Shown in pieces: positions 35,372 to 45,049 of a stretch of DNA of 64,000 nucleotides. Positions within the stretch are counted from its first letter, which is position 1; each line of letters begins with the position of its first letter. A program made the position numbers and the translations under genes. This DNA is from Martelella lutilitoris (GTDB lineage: Bacteria; Pseudomonadota; Alphaproteobacteria; Rhizobiales; Rhizobiaceae), in contig NZ_VCLB01000001.1 in assembly GCF_005924265.1 (NCBI RefSeq), positions 124,001-188,000 of the forward strand, in the 5' to 3' direction. The notes under the pieces were generated by a model. That model saw only the letters and a list, made by a program, of their open reading frames with translations, was not told the DNA's origin and did no database searches.

Positions 35372-36271
35372 TCACCGTCCCGCCAGCGATGCCTCCGTCG
35401 ATGAGGCGCCCTCGCGCTTTTTCAGCGCATGCTCGCGCCAGATGGTGAAAGCGCCGGCGCCGACGACGGTGAGCCCGCCGGCAATCATATGCACGTTCAA
35501 CTGTTCCTTGAACACCAGAACGCCGAACAGCGAACCATAGACGAGCTGCATATAGGTGATGGTCTGCACCGTCACGGCTTCGGTCACCGCAAGCGCCCGG
35601 ATGAGGAGATAGTGCCCTGAAATACCGGTGAAACAAAGCGCGACAAGCCAGCCCCAGTCGGCAAGCGGCACATCCTCCCAGAAGAACGGGCCGATGAGGC
35701 TTGTCAGCACCATGCCGACCACGCCGGTATAAAACAGGCTGACTTCCGGCGCATCATAGCGCCCGGCAAGACGGGTATAGAGCGAATAGAGCGCGAAGGT
35801 GAAGCAGCAGCCGACCGGCACCAGCATCGCCAGCGAGAATTGCTCGCCGAGCGGATCGATGATGACCAGCACGCCGAACAGGCCGACGACGATCGCCAGC
35901 CAGCGCCGCCAGCCGACGCGTTCGCCCAGCAGCGGCACCGACAGGAGCGCCACCACCAGCGGGGCGGCCATGAAGATCGCCTGGCTCTGGGCAAGGCCGA
36001 CAAGGGCAAAGGACAGGATCGAGATCAGGATCTGCGCCACCAGCAGGAAGCTTCGCCAGATCTGAAGGACGGGGTGATGGGTCACCGTCGCGGCCTTGAA
36101 ACCGCCCGGCGCGCGGGAAGCCAGGATGATCACGAACAGGCCGAAGGCCCAGAAGCGCACCATGGCGATGAAGAACGGCGAATAGAGCGGACCGAGATGG
36201 CGGGTGATCGCGTCCTGGACCGCAAAGATCGAGACCGCGCCAAAGGCAAGGGCGACACCGGAAAGCTTCAT
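35372..36271 (-). CDS. EamA/DMT-family transporter
   Basis: A 299-residue inner membrane protein with about ten hydrophobic helices in two EamA halves. It starts LSGVALAFGAVSIFAVQDAI and has the LLGERVGWRRW and FKEQLNVHMIAGG signatures that end each half. Drug/metabolite exporters of this kind move amino acids or other metabolites, but the substrate cannot be read. The C-terminus is short, basic and Ser-rich. Confidence 0.9.
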   Translation of the reverse strand: MKLSGVALAFGAVSIFAVQDAITRHLGPLYSPFFIAMVRFWAFGLFVIILASRAPGGFKAATVTHHPVLQIWRSFLLVAQILISILSFALVGLAQSQAIFMAAPLVVALLSVPLLGERVGWRRWLAIVVGLFGVLVIIDPLGEQFSLAMLVPVGCCFTFALYSLYTRLAGRYDAPEVSLFYTGVVGMVLTSLIGPFFWEDVPLADWGWLVALCFTGISGHYLLIRALAVTEAVTVQTITYMQLVYGSLFGVLVFKEQLNVHMIAGGLTVVGAGAFTIWREHALKKREGASSTEASLAGR

Positions 36272-36637
36272 GCAGCCGCTCCGACGCGGCGTGAGACATC
36301 AAGGGCAATGGGCCGGCAGACCGGCAAACCGATCACCTTCGCGGCAAAATGAGGAACTGGCATCGTTTCAGAACTTTCGAGAGGCATGGCGCAGGCAATA
36401 TCCGGACCATGGCTGGCAGCGGGATATTCCGAGAACCGCAAGGTGTGGCCGAAACGTTCGCTGCCGGGGGAGGATTTCACCGACATTACACGTCATGGCG
36501 GTCGACGCAAAGGCCGCTCTCGGCCCGCAGGGTTCGGCCGGGACTATTTTTCGCGGGCAAGCGAGGGCATGGACTGGTGACGGCGGCGGATTTCGCCCAT
36601 ATAACGCCGGAAGCAACGACAGGTGACGGAGCCCCTG
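36272..36637. other. Intergenic region between transporter and dapF
   Basis: Open frames of 60-75 codons occur on both strands. One on the minus strand (36268-36486) has a stop overlapping the transporter ATG, but it lacks a ribosome site and family features, so none is called. The dapF promoter should lie here. Confidence 0.4.
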
Positions 36638-37516
36638 ATGGCCGACAGCACGAATATGGTGCGCATGGAGCGCATGAACGGACTTGGCAACAAGATCCTC
36701 GTCATCGACATGCGCGGGCGCACCGACAGGGTGACGCCTGAGGCCGCGATCCGGCTTGATGCCCATCCCGACACCGAATTCGACCAGATCATGGCGCTCT
36801 ACGATCCGCGCGAGGACGCGCCGGACGGCTGGATCGACATCCTTAATTCCGACGGCTCGATGGCGCAGGCCTGCGGCAACGGAACGCGCTGCGTCGTCGA
36901 CTATCTGACGCGTGAGACCGACAAGGACCGCTTCGCCTTTCGCACCATTGCCGGCGCGCTCTTTGCAGAACGGCTTTCCGACAGGCTGATCTCCGTCAAC
37001 ATGGGCGCGCCGATCTTCGACTGGGAGAAGATCCCGCTTGCAGGACCCGCCGCCGACACGACCCATGTCGCGCTGCCCGAACCGCATGAGGCCGATCCGG
37101 CGCTGCAGCGCTTTTCCGCCGCCTCCATGGGCAATCCCCATGCCGTCTTCTTCGTGCCGCGCGCTGTCGACAGCTACGACATTCTTGCCTTCGGTCCACG
37201 CTACGAGCGTCATCCGCTGTTTCCTGAACGCGCCAACATCTCGCTGGCGCAGGTCACCTCGCCCTCCTCGCTGTCGCTGAAGACCTTCGAGCGCGGCGCC
37301 GGGCTGACGCTCGCCTGCGGCTCGGCCGCCTGCGCCGCCGCCGTCTCAGCCGCCCGCACCGGCCGCACCGGCCGCAAGGTCACCGTCTATCTGCCCGCCG
37401 GCGCACTGGAAATCGACTGGCGCGAGGACGACGACCACGTGATCATGACGGGGCCGGCGGAACATGAATGGTCGGGCCGGGTTGATCCCAAGACAGGCGA
37501 ATGGTGCCAAACCTGA
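36638..37516 (+). CDS. dapF: Diaminopimelate epimerase
   Basis: A 292-residue enzyme that converts LL- to meso-diaminopimelate for lysine and peptidoglycan synthesis. Both catalytic cysteines are in place: QACGNGTRC and TLACGSAAC. The [12 protein letters not shown] start is typical. The ATG at 36638 has an AGG-containing site; an in-frame GTG 15 bases earlier is less likely. Confidence 0.96.
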   Translation: MADSTNMVRMERMNGLGNKILVIDMRGRTDRVTPEAAIRLDAHPDTEFDQIMALYDPREDAPDGWIDILNSDGSMAQACGNGTRCVVDYLTRETDKDRFAFRTIAGALFAERLSDRLISVNMGAPIFDWEKIPLAGPAADTTHVALPEPHEADPALQRFSAASMGNPHAVFFVPRAVDSYDILAFGPRYERHPLFPERANISLAQVTSPSSLSLKTFERGAGLTLACGSAACAAAVSAARTGRTGRKVTVYLPAGALEIDWREDDDHVIMTGPAEHEWSGRVDPKTGEWCQT

Positions 37517-37587
37517 AGCTGCACACAGACTTGCCCACATGACAGAAACCGCTTTGCGGACCAAAGGATTTGAAATAGCTTGGGCGT

Positions 37588-38004
37588 ATGCCCAACATCA
37601 GTCCTTCTTCGAGACGCTTTTTGTCCGCTGTCACGAAAAAATGGCGGCGCTTTGTTGTTGAGCCGATACTTCGTTTTTACCATTCGCCGCGACCTGACTT
37701 GAAAGCGGTTTTCTGGATCAACGTCGTTGTTCCGGCGATCTACATTTTCTTCATCGCGCCGTTTCTGTTTTTCACACCAAGGCTCTCTGGTCTTTTTTTG
37801 GCGCTCGCGTTTATTGTCGTGCAAGTCTTGAACGTTCTCGCCGCCCGGACCTTCCCCGGTCGAAGCAAAATTTTTTACGTTATGTTTGCGGCCAATTTTC
37901 TGGCGTTGCCATTCGGACGGTTAAGCGCGATCACCGAGATAGCCTCGTTGCCCTTTCACCTATGGTCCTACTGGCAACTGTTTACTCAAGGCGCATGGGC
38001 CTGA
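37588..38004 (+). CDS. Hypothetical membrane protein
   Basis: A 138-residue open frame of lower GC content than its neighbours. It encodes a basic start (SSRRFLSAVTKKWRR) and about three hydrophobic segments at roughly residues 42-63, 66-83 and 95-108. No family was recognised and no good ribosome site is visible. The coherent hydrophobic pattern favours a real gene. Confidence 0.45.
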   Translation: MPNISPSSRRFLSAVTKKWRRFVVEPILRFYHSPRPDLKAVFWINVVVPAIYIFFIAPFLFFTPRLSGLFLALAFIVVQVLNVLAARTFPGRSKIFYVMFAANFLALPFGRLSAITEIASLPFHLWSYWQLFTQGAWA

Positions 38005-38204
38005 CCAGAACCAGAACTTCCGTTCCGGTCGGCGAATGGGCGCGGCAGCGAAATTGCAGGGCCGTGGCCTTGTTGCCTGTGATCGTTATTTCGGTTGCGC
38101 CTGGCCCCTGACCATAAAACAGCTGATCCCCTCCTTATCTCCCTCGAACGAACGCTCCTCGAAATTGCCTGTTTCAGAGTCTTCCCATAGAATTCATTGT
38201 TCAT
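37982..38204 (-). pseudogene. Possible small gene broken by frameshifts
   Basis: A strong GGGAG ribosome site precedes an ATG at 38204 (MNNEFYG). The frame that opens gives a poor, Arg-rich product. A better coding pattern is obtained by switching to a second frame (LWEDSETGNFEER...), then, at a run of four G near 38130, to a third ending ...EVLVLVRPMRLE with TAA at 37984-37982. This suggests a decayed or mis-sequenced gene of about 70 codons. No family is recognised. Confidence 0.3.
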
Positions 38205-38333
38205 GACGTTTCTCCCTTTCCAAGACGGATCCTCCAAAAGAATAGACTTCCGTATCAGAGCGGGGATAAACGGGGAAAATGCATTCGCGACCAAACGGCA
38301 TTGACCAAGACGATTCCGAAAGCCAGCCAACCA

Positions 38334-39596
38334 ATGACCCTGAAAACCCTGACATTCGGCTGCAGGCTGAACACCTATGAGAGCGAAGTCATGCTCAAGG
38401 CGGCTGAGGAAGCGGGCCTTGGCGATGCCGTGCTGGTGAATACCTGCGCTGTGACGGGCGAGGCCGTGCGCCAGGCGCGCCAGGCGATCCGCCGGGCGCG
38501 GCGGGAAAACCCGGATGCGCGCATCATCGTCACCGGCTGCGCGGCGCAGACGGAGAAGGATACCTTCGCCGCCATGGCCGAGGTCGATGCCGTGCTTGGC
38601 AATGCCGAAAAGCTTGAGGCCGAAAGCTACCGCGCCCTGCCGGATTTTGGCGTCTCGGCGGAAGAAAAGATCGTCGTCAATGACATCATGAGCGTGACCG
38701 AAACCGCGCCGCAGATGGTGGAAAGCATTGACGGGCATGTGCGCGCCTTCCTGCAGGTGCAAAACGGCTGCGACCACCGCTGCACCTTCTGCATCATCCC
38801 CTATGGCCGCGGCAATTCCCGCTCCGTGCCGATGGGCGCGGTCATCGATCAGGCGCACAAGCTTTCAGAACAGGGCTATCGCGAGATGGTGCTGACCGGG
38901 GTCGATGCGACATCCTACGGCGCGGACCTGCCCGGCCAGCCCACACTCGGCCTTCTGGCAAAGACGCTTTTGAAACGGGTGCCGGAGATCGCCCGGCTGA
39001 GGCTTTCCTCGATCGACAGTATCGAGGTCGACCGTCACCTTCTCGACCTGATCGCCGACGAGCCGCGCTTCATGCCGCATCTGCACCTGTCGCTGCAGCA
39101 CGGCGACAACCTGATCCTCAAGCGGATGAAGCGCCGGCATTCGCGCGACGACGCGCTCGCCTTCATGGCCGAGGCAAGGCGACTGCGCCCGGACATGGCC
39201 TTCGGCGCGGATTTCATCGCCGGCTTTCCCACCGAGACCGAAGAGCATTTTGAAAACACCGTGCGGCTGGCTGAGGACGCCGGGATCGCGCATCTCCATG
39301 TCTTCCCCTACAGCCCCCGGCCCGGAACGCCGGCCGCCCGCATGCCCCAGCTTGACCGTGCGCTGGTGAAGGAACGGGCAAGGCGGTTGCGCGAGACCGG
39401 AGATGCGCTCAAGGCGCGCCATCTCGACGGGCTGGTCGGCACGACCCAGACCGTGCTCTCCGAGCGCGGCGAGACCGGCCATGCGGAAAACTTCGCAGCC
39501 GTGGCCATGCCGAAGTTCAAGCCCGGCCGTTTCGTCAACGCCCGCATCACCGGCCATGACGGCAGAAGGCTTGAGGCGACATTCGCGGACGCTTGA
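38334..39596 (+). CDS. mtaB: tRNA (N6-L-threonylcarbamoyladenosine(37)-C2)-methylthiotransferase
   Basis: A 420-residue radical SAM enzyme that adds a methylthio group to t6A37 in tRNAs reading ANN codons. The N-terminal domain carries three Cys ligands (FGCRLN, NTCAVT, TGCAAQ). The radical SAM CxxxCxxC is in GCDHRCTFCIIPYGRG. A TRAM-like C-terminus follows. The ATG chosen fits the family start TLKTLTFGCR; the ribosome site is weak. Length fits MtaB rather than MiaB. Confidence 0.93.
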   Translation: MTLKTLTFGCRLNTYESEVMLKAAEEAGLGDAVLVNTCAVTGEAVRQARQAIRRARRENPDARIIVTGCAAQTEKDTFAAMAEVDAVLGNAEKLEAESYRALPDFGVSAEEKIVVNDIMSVTETAPQMVESIDGHVRAFLQVQNGCDHRCTFCIIPYGRGNSRSVPMGAVIDQAHKLSEQGYREMVLTGVDATSYGADLPGQPTLGLLAKTLLKRVPEIARLRLSSIDSIEVDRHLLDLIADEPRFMPHLHLSLQHGDNLILKRMKRRHSRDDALAFMAEARRLRPDMAFGADFIAGFPTETEEHFENTVRLAEDAGIAHLHVFPYSPRPGTPAARMPQLDRALVKERARRLRETGDALKARHLDGLVGTTQTVLSERGETGHAENFAAVAMPKFKPGRFVNARITGHDGRRLEATFADA

Positions 39597-39696
39597 GGCC
39601 TTGCGCCCTGCCGGGTTGCGTCGACTGTGCGTTGACAAGGTGCTTCGGGGCACGGGATAAGGAACCGCACAACGGCAAGAACAGGACAGTATTCCC

Positions 39697-41061
39697 ATGG
39701 CCCTCGGCTTCATGAAAAACGTCTTCACCTTCGGCAAAAAGGAACAGAAGCCGCAGGAAGATCAGGTCGTCGCGCCTGAGGAGGAAACCGAAGCGCCGCA
39801 GACCGCGACGACGGAACCGGAACAGGCCGAAGCCGCCATCACCGAGGCCGTAAGCAGCGATCCCTGGGATGATGACAGCATTGTCGGCGGTGTCGTCGGC
39901 CGGTCTTCAGAGGAACCGGAAACGCCACCGGAAGAGCCTGGGCCGGAAAAAGAGCCTGCCGGCGAAGCCCCCGAGACCTCCGCCCAGGCAGAAGAGCCTG
40001 TCGCCGCGACGCCGGTCGAGGCACCGCCTGAGGCCGCGGAAGAGCCGGTCCCCGCCCCGAAAAAGAACCAGGGCTTCGAAATCACCGCCGGGCCGACGCC
40101 CGAAGCGCCCAAGCCGCTGCCGACGAAAAAACTCTCCTGGTTCCAGCGATTGAAGGCCGGCCTGTTCCGCACCTCGCAGCAGCTTTCCGGGCAGATCACC
40201 GCACTCTTCACCAAGCGCAAGCTGGACGAGGAAGCGCTGGAGGAACTGGAAGACCTGCTGATCCAGGCCGATCTCGGCATCGAGACGGCGATGCGCATCA
40301 CCGATACGCTTTCTGCCGAACGCTATGGACGCGATGTCACCGGCAAGGATGTGACCCGCATCATGGCCGACGAGATCACCAAGGTGCTGCAGCCGGTGGC
40401 AAGGCCGCTGGCGCTTGACCTGTCAAAAAAGCCGCATGTCATTCTCGTCGTCGGCGTCAACGGCACCGGCAAGACCACCACGATCGGCAAGCTTGCCGCC
40501 AAGCTGACGCGCGCCGGCCTCAAGGTGACGCTCGGCGCCGGCGACACGTTCCGGGCCGCGGCCATCGAACAACTGAAGATCTGGTCGGACCGCACGGGCG
40601 CCGAATTCGTCGGCACCAAGTTGGGGGCCGATGCCGCCGGCCTTGCCTATGACGCCCTCAAGCGCGGCCAGGAAAACGGCTCGGACGTCGTCATCATCGA
40701 TACGGCGGGACGGCTTCAGAACAAGGCCGAACTGATGGACGAACTGGCCAAGATCGTCCGCGTGCTCGGCAAGCTCGATCCGGACGCGCCGCACACCGTG
40801 CTGCAGACGCTCGACGCCACCACCGGCCAGAACGCCATGAGCCAGGTGGAAATCTTCCGCAATGTCGCCGGCGTCTCAGGCCTCGTCATGACCAAGCTCG
40901 ACGGCACGGCGCGCGGCGGCATTCTGGTCGCGATTGCGGCAAAGCACAAACTGCCGGTCTATTTCATCGGCGTCGGCGAGGGGATCGATGACCTCGAGCC
41001 CTTCGAGGCGGAGGAGTTTGCCCAGGCCATTGCCGGGACGCCTGAGGAAGAAGAGGCCTGA
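39697..41061 (+). CDS. ftsY: Signal recognition particle receptor FtsY
   Basis: A 454-residue GTPase that receives SRP-ribosome complexes at the membrane. The first 140 residues are an acidic, Pro/Glu-rich A region. The N domain starts at LSWFQRLKAGLF. The G domain has GVNGTGKTTTIGK, DTAGRLQNK and TKLDGTARGG. Its partner Ffh is in the same window. The YciB-like gene follows 100 bases later. Confidence 0.97.
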   Translation: MALGFMKNVFTFGKKEQKPQEDQVVAPEEETEAPQTATTEPEQAEAAITEAVSSDPWDDDSIVGGVVGRSSEEPETPPEEPGPEKEPAGEAPETSAQAEEPVAATPVEAPPEAAEEPVPAPKKNQGFEITAGPTPEAPKPLPTKKLSWFQRLKAGLFRTSQQLSGQITALFTKRKLDEEALEELEDLLIQADLGIETAMRITDTLSAERYGRDVTGKDVTRIMADEITKVLQPVARPLALDLSKKPHVILVVGVNGTGKTTTIGKLAAKLTRAGLKVTLGAGDTFRAAAIEQLKIWSDRTGAEFVGTKLGADAAGLAYDALKRGQENGSDVVIIDTAGRLQNKAELMDELAKIVRVLGKLDPDAPHTVLQTLDATTGQNAMSQVEIFRNVAGVSGLVMTKLDGTARGGILVAIAAKHKLPVYFIGVGEGIDDLEPFEAEEFAQAIAGTPEEEEA

Positions 41062-41161
41062 ATCGAGGGCTTGACCCGCAAAATAGCCGTTTTTGGGGTT
41101 GAATGGACGTCGCCCCCATATGATATGAGCCGACGAGCCCACCCTTGAGAAGCGACAGAGC

Positions 41162-41815
41162 ATGAGCGACAGCAGCCCGAAGAAACTGACGACCGAACAG
41201 AAGGAAGAGCCGTTCCTGAAGCTTGTCTTCGAGCTCGGTCCGCTGATGATCTTCTTCTTCGCCAATCTGCGCGGCGAATGGCTGATGCGCGCCTTCCCGG
41301 CTCTTTCCGCCTTCGGCACGCCGCTTCTGGTGGCAACCGCCCTGTTCATGGCGGCAACCGTGATCTCGCTCGTCGCCTCGCGCATCTTCATGGGCAAGGT
41401 GCCGATCATGCCGCTCGTCTCCGGCGTCGTCGTTCTGGTGTTCGGGGCGCTGTCGATCTGGCTGCAGGACGAGACCTTCATCAAGATGAAGCCGACCATC
41501 GTCAACGGCCTGTTTGCCGCGGTTCTCCTCGGCGGCCTCGTCTTCGGCCGGTCGCTGCTCGGCTATGTCTTCCACTCCGCCTTCAGGCTGGATGACGAGG
41601 GCTGGCGCAAGCTGACGCTCAGATGGGGCCTGTTCTTCGTCTTCCTGGCGATCATCAACGAGGTCGTCTGGCGCAATTTTTCCGACGATGTCTGGGTCAA
41701 CTTCAAGGTTTGGGCGACGATGCCGATCACCATCGCCTTCACCCTTGCCCAGATGCCGCTGATCATGCGCCATTCGGTCGAGCCGATCGGCGAGGAAAAG
41801 AAGGACGAGGGCTAG
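41162..41815 (+). CDS. YciB/IspZ-type septation protein A family inner membrane protein
   Basis: A 217-residue protein with about five transmembrane helices and the family start [13 protein letters not shown]. The [10 protein letters not shown] and [12 protein letters not shown] regions match inner membrane-spanning protein YciB, linked to septation and envelope integrity in other bacteria. Acidic cytoplasmic tail. Downstream of ftsY on the same strand. Confidence 0.92.
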   Translation: MSDSSPKKLTTEQKEEPFLKLVFELGPLMIFFFANLRGEWLMRAFPALSAFGTPLLVATALFMAATVISLVASRIFMGKVPIMPLVSGVVVLVFGALSIWLQDETFIKMKPTIVNGLFAAVLLGGLVFGRSLLGYVFHSAFRLDDEGWRKLTLRWGLFFVFLAIINEVVWRNFSDDVWVNFKVWATMPITIAFTLAQMPLIMRHSVEPIGEEKKDEG

Positions 41816-41930
41816 CGCATCGGCTCGAAAATCGGAATCGATTTTCAAAAAGAACGATGCGTAGATTCAATAAGTTAGAGCGTCCTTTGTGCGTCCTAAA
41901 GGACGCACGGCACTCAAAGGGCGCTCCGCC
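41815..41930. repeat. Intergenic mosaic palindromic element
   Basis: Directly after the YciB-like gene stop is a block with two perfect dyads: GAAAATCG/CGATTTTC (41827-41846) and GTGCGTCC/GGACGCAC (41889-41908). The outer sequence GCGCATCG...CGATGCG also pairs partly. This layout resembles dispersed intergenic elements of rhizobia. Only one copy is in the window. Confidence 0.6.
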
Positions 41931-41952
41931 CGCCTCGCAGCGTCAGCACCGA

Positions 41953-42558
41953 TCACAGCCGCCGGCCGGCCAGATCGTTTTCCGTATTGTCCACATAGGC
42001 GCCGACATCGCGGTCGGCGGGGTAGAAGTCGAGATAGCGCCGCCAGACTGCGAGCGCGGCCTCCGGTCGCCCGGTCCGGTCAAGGATCGTCGCCATCAGG
42101 CCGAGCCCGCCGAAATCGCGCGGCTCCAGCGAAAGGGCTGCGCCGATATCGTCCATAGCCCGGTTGAAGTCGCCATGGGTATAATGGATGACGGCGCGCT
42201 TGCGATAGGCCGCCGGTTCACCGGGCCTGAGCGCGATCGCCTCTGACAGGAAGTCGAGTGCGGCCGCCGTGCGGCCATCGGCCTCCGCCGCGTCCGACCA
42301 TTCGATCAGCAGCGACACCGTCGCGCTCGGCGAGCGGTCGAGATAATCGTCGATTTCCTTGGCAAAGGAGGCCGCGCGCGCGGGATCGCGGGTGCGGGCG
42401 AGATTGCGATACATCGCGTCGAGCGGATCGCCAGGCGCCTCGAGCGTGGGCTCTTCCCGGACCGGAGCGACACCGGCATCGCTCTGCGCGAGAGCAGGCT
42501 GACCCGCCAGAGGGGCGAGCGCAACGAGCGTCAGAAAAACAGGCATGAAAAAGCGCAT
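41953..42558 (-). CDS. Exported tetratricopeptide repeat protein
   Basis: A 201-residue protein with a signal peptide (MRFFMPVFLTLVALAPLAG, cleavage after ALA) and about three TPR-like units from residue 60. The units include DFLSEAIALRPGEPAAYRKR and a following repeat ending DIGAALSLEPRDF. TPRs bind partner proteins, here in the periplasm. No partner can be named. The ATG at 42558 gives the cleanest signal peptide. Confidence 0.85.
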   Translation of the reverse strand: MRFFMPVFLTLVALAPLAGQPALAQSDAGVAPVREEPTLEAPGDPLDAMYRNLARTRDPARAASFAKEIDDYLDRSPSATVSLLIEWSDAAEADGRTAAALDFLSEAIALRPGEPAAYRKRAVIHYTHGDFNRAMDDIGAALSLEPRDFGGLGLMATILDRTGRPEAALAVWRRYLDFYPADRDVGAYVDNTENDLAGRRL

Positions 42559-42633
42559 GACGGGATGGTATCCCGTCATGGCGAAAATTCAAACAGATAT
42601 TGCCCCGGCCCGATCACGGACCGGTGAACGCAC

Positions 42634-42759
42634 TCAGCCCTGGCGGGCCTTGAAGCGCGGGTTCTGCTTGTTGATGATGTATACTCGGCCCTTGCGGCGC
42701 ACCAGACGGTTTTCCCGGTGACGGGACTTGAGCGCCTTGAGCGAATTCTTGATCTTCAT
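42634..42759 (-). CDS. rpmJ: 50S ribosomal protein L36
   Basis: A 41-residue L36 of the Cys-free (C-minus) type, starting [15 protein letters not shown] and ending [11 protein letters not shown]. The [12 protein letters not shown] core is diagnostic. It stands alone between a TPR gene and purK, as in other alphaproteobacteria. Confidence 0.96.
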   Translation of the reverse strand: MKIKNSLKALKSRHRENRLVRRKGRVYIINKQNPRFKARQG

Positions 42760-42819
42760 GTTTTCGATCCGCTGTTTGTGCCGCTCTCGACTGATCAGTA
42801 AAGGCGGTCTGTTTCAACA

Positions 42820-42850
42820 TTCAAAAGCGCGCCGGAATGGGGCGCGCTTG
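42820..42850 (-). terminator. Intrinsic terminator of purK
   Basis: AAGCGCGCC/GGCGCGCTT form a perfect 9-base stem with a 7-base loop, followed on the minus strand by TTTTGA. It lies 57 bases after the purK stop. Confidence 0.7.
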
Positions 42851-42905
42851 GCTGTGGCCGGTACCTAGCGAAAGGCCGGGCGAAAGTCAACCGTTCCGGC
42901 GGGTT

Positions 42906-43961
42906 TCATCGCGGCGAAAGCACGGTGACATGCCCCATTTTCCGCCCCGGCCGTGTCTCGGCCTTGCCGTAGAGGTGAACAAGCGCGCCTGGCATCATCA
43001 TGTAGCGCGGGATATCGTCCATATCGTCGCCGATGATATTGTACATCACGCAATCGCTGTGGCGCGCCGGATCGATCAGCGGCAGGCCGCAAACGGCGCG
43101 GATATGCTGCTCGAACTGCGAGGTGACGCAGGCCGCCTCGCTCCAGTGGCCGGAATTGTGCACGCGCGGGGCGAATTCATTGGCAAGCAGCCGCCCGTCC
43201 CGGGCGACGAAGAGTTCCAGCCCGGCGACTCCGACATATTCCAGCGCCGAGAGCAGTTTTTCGGCGGCGATCTTCGCCTTCTCGATCACATCGCCGGAAA
43301 CGCGTGCGGGAACGCGCGAGACCCTTAAAATGCCGCCGCTGTGCTCATTCTCGGCCGGATCGAACGAGACGACGCTGCCATCCATGCCGCGCGCGGCGAT
43401 GACGGAGATTTCGCAGGCAAAATCGATCCATTCCTCGAAGATCGCCGGCGCCCCGCCAAGGGCTTCAAAGGCGGCTCCAGCGTCGTCACCCGCGCCGGTG
43501 AAGACCCACTGCCCCTTCCCGTCATAGCCGAAACGGCGGGTCTTCAGCACGCCGCGCCCGCCGAAGAGCTGCAGCGCCGCATCGAGATCGGCGCGGCTGT
43601 CGACGGCGTGGAACCCGGCAGTCGGAATGCCGCAATCGTTGAGGAAGGATTTTTCCGTCAGCCGGTCCTGCGAGATCGACAGCGCGCGCGCCGGCGGATA
43701 GACCGGTCGCTCGGCGGCGAGCCGGGCCGCGCTCTTTTCCGGCACATTCTCGAACTCGTAAGTGATGACATCGCAATGGGACGCAAGCTCACCCAGCGCG
43801 CGGTCATCGTCATAACCCGCCACGATATGGCCGTTCGCCACCTGGGCCGCCGGGCAATGCGGATCAGGCTCAAGGATGACGGTGCGGATTGAAAGCCGGG
43901 CTGCGGCCATGGCCAGCATGCGGCCGAGCTGGCCGCCGCCGATGATGCCGATGGTTTTCAT
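42906..43961 (-). CDS. purK: 5-(carboxyamino)imidazole ribonucleotide synthase
   Basis: A 351-residue ATP-grasp enzyme that makes N5-CAIR from AIR, bicarbonate and ATP in purine synthesis. The IGIIGGGQLGRMLA start, the GRGVLKTRRFGYDGKGQ ATP-binding loop and the NEFAPRVHNSGHW motif are present. The ATG at 43961 is 4 bases after the purE stop. It works with PurE, which rearranges N5-CAIR. Confidence 0.97.
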   Translation of the reverse strand: MKTIGIIGGGQLGRMLAMAAARLSIRTVILEPDPHCPAAQVANGHIVAGYDDDRALGELASHCDVITYEFENVPEKSAARLAAERPVYPPARALSISQDRLTEKSFLNDCGIPTAGFHAVDSRADLDAALQLFGGRGVLKTRRFGYDGKGQWVFTGAGDDAGAAFEALGGAPAIFEEWIDFACEISVIAARGMDGSVVSFDPAENEHSGGILRVSRVPARVSGDVIEKAKIAAEKLLSALEYVGVAGLELFVARDGRLLANEFAPRVHNSGHWSEAACVTSQFEQHIRAVCGLPLIDPARHSDCVMYNIIGDDMDDIPRYMMMPGALVHLYGKAETRPGRKMGHVTVLSPR

Positions 43962-43965
43962 GGGC

Positions 43966-44469
43966 CTATTCGTCCTTGTCGATGGGATATTCTGCGACAT
44001 GGGCCGCCTGGCGGGCGCGATAGTCATCGAGCCTTCCGGCAAGCTCCGGATCCGTCAGCGCCAGAACGGCGGCGGCCAAGAGCGCGGCATTGACCGCGCC
44101 CGCCTTGCCGATCGCCAGCGTTCCCACGGGCACGCCCGCGGGCATCTGCACGATCGAAAGCAGGCTGTCCTGGCCTGAAAGCGCGCGCGACTGAACCGGA
44201 ACGCCAAGGACCGGCAGCGGCGTCAGCGCGGCCAGCATGCCCGGCAGATGCGCCGCCCCGCCCGCGCCGGCAATGATGATCTGAAAACCCTCGCCGCGCG
44301 CGCCGCGGGCAAAATCGTAGAGCCGGTCCGGCGTGCGGTGCGCGGAGACGATACGAGCTTCGTAGTCGACATCGAGAATGTCGAGCGTGTCGGCGGCGTT
44401 CTTCATCGTTTCCCAGTCGGACTGGGAGCCCATGACGATGGCGACTTTCGGGTTCATGATCGGGCTCAT
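43966..44469 (-). CDS. purE: N5-carboxyaminoimidazole ribonucleotide mutase
   Basis: A 167-residue class I PurE, with [14 protein letters not shown] at the active-site start, SAHRTP and [12 protein letters not shown] loops. It converts N5-CAIR to CAIR. A GGAAGG site favours the first ATG (44469); an ATG four codons on is an alternative. Directly upstream of purK. Confidence 0.97.
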   Translation of the reverse strand: MSPIMNPKVAIVMGSQSDWETMKNAADTLDILDVDYEARIVSAHRTPDRLYDFARGARGEGFQIIIAGAGGAAHLPGMLAALTPLPVLGVPVQSRALSGQDSLLSIVQMPAGVPVGTLAIGKAGAVNAALLAAAVLALTDPELAGRLDDYRARQAAHVAEYPIDKDE

Positions 44470-44798
44470 CGGCCTTCCATTTCGGTCGTGGTTCCAGTTC
44501 TGGCGAAACCGGGCCGGGGTTGTTGCGCGTCGGAGTTTCGAAACCGGTCTTCACCTTTCACGCCGGACGCTCCGGGCCACGGTCAGATGCGGCACAAGCC
44601 TGCCCGCAAAGGCCTTAGCATCATTCGATTTCGGTGAAAAGCAAGCGATTGCCGCGTGACAGCGCAGACATTGAAAATGCCGCCGGAAAATCACATTTCC
44701 GCCTTCGACAAGCGTCACGAAACATGGCATGATTTTTTTGCAAATTGATGACGAGGCGCCGCATGCTGCGGCGATAAACGAAGGAAGGACGTGCGAAA
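44470..44798. other. Intergenic region between purE and the YdcH-like gene
   Basis: No gene is supported. An AT-rich patch at about 44690-44755, including a run of seven T, probably holds the promoter of the small gene downstream. The purE promoter should be in the first half but was not recognised. No purine riboswitch pattern was seen. Confidence 0.4.
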
Positions 44799-44972
44799 AT
44801 GACAGTTCAGACCCACCTTGCCGCCCTGGAGGAAAAACACTCCGCGCTCGAAAAGAAGCTGCAGAGCGTGATGTCCTCGCCGTCAAGCCATGATGAGGAA
44901 ATCAACGAACTCAAACGCAAGAAGCTTCAGCTCAAGGACGAAATCGAGCGCCTTCAGCACTCGGCGAACTGA
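44799..44972 (+). CDS. YdcH-family (DUF465) small coiled-coil protein
   Basis: A 57-residue protein, highly charged and helical (HSALEKKLQSV, then EINELKRKKLQLKDEIERL), matching the YdcH/DUF465 family. A GGAAGGA site stands upstream and a strong terminator follows, so it is a separate small transcription unit. Role unknown in general. Confidence 0.9.
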   Translation: MTVQTHLAALEEKHSALEKKLQSVMSSPSSHDEEINELKRKKLQLKDEIERLQHSAN

Positions 44973-44998
44973 TCAGCTGGCCTTTCCGTAAAATGCAA

Positions 44999-45029
44999 AG
45001 CGTCCCGGTTTTCGACCGGGGCGTTTTTT
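44999..45029 (+). terminator. Strong intrinsic terminator
   Basis: GCGTCCCGGT pairs with ACCGGGGCG around a TTTCG-like loop, followed by seven T. It ends the YdcH-like gene. Confidence 0.9.
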
Positions 45030-45049
45030 TGGCTGCGGTCTCAGGCTTC

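Noticed and set aside
36268-36486. 72-codon minus-strand frame whose stop overlaps the transporter start
   Set aside because: The overlap is suggestive of coupling, but there is no ribosome site and no domain, and a comparable frame exists on the other strand.
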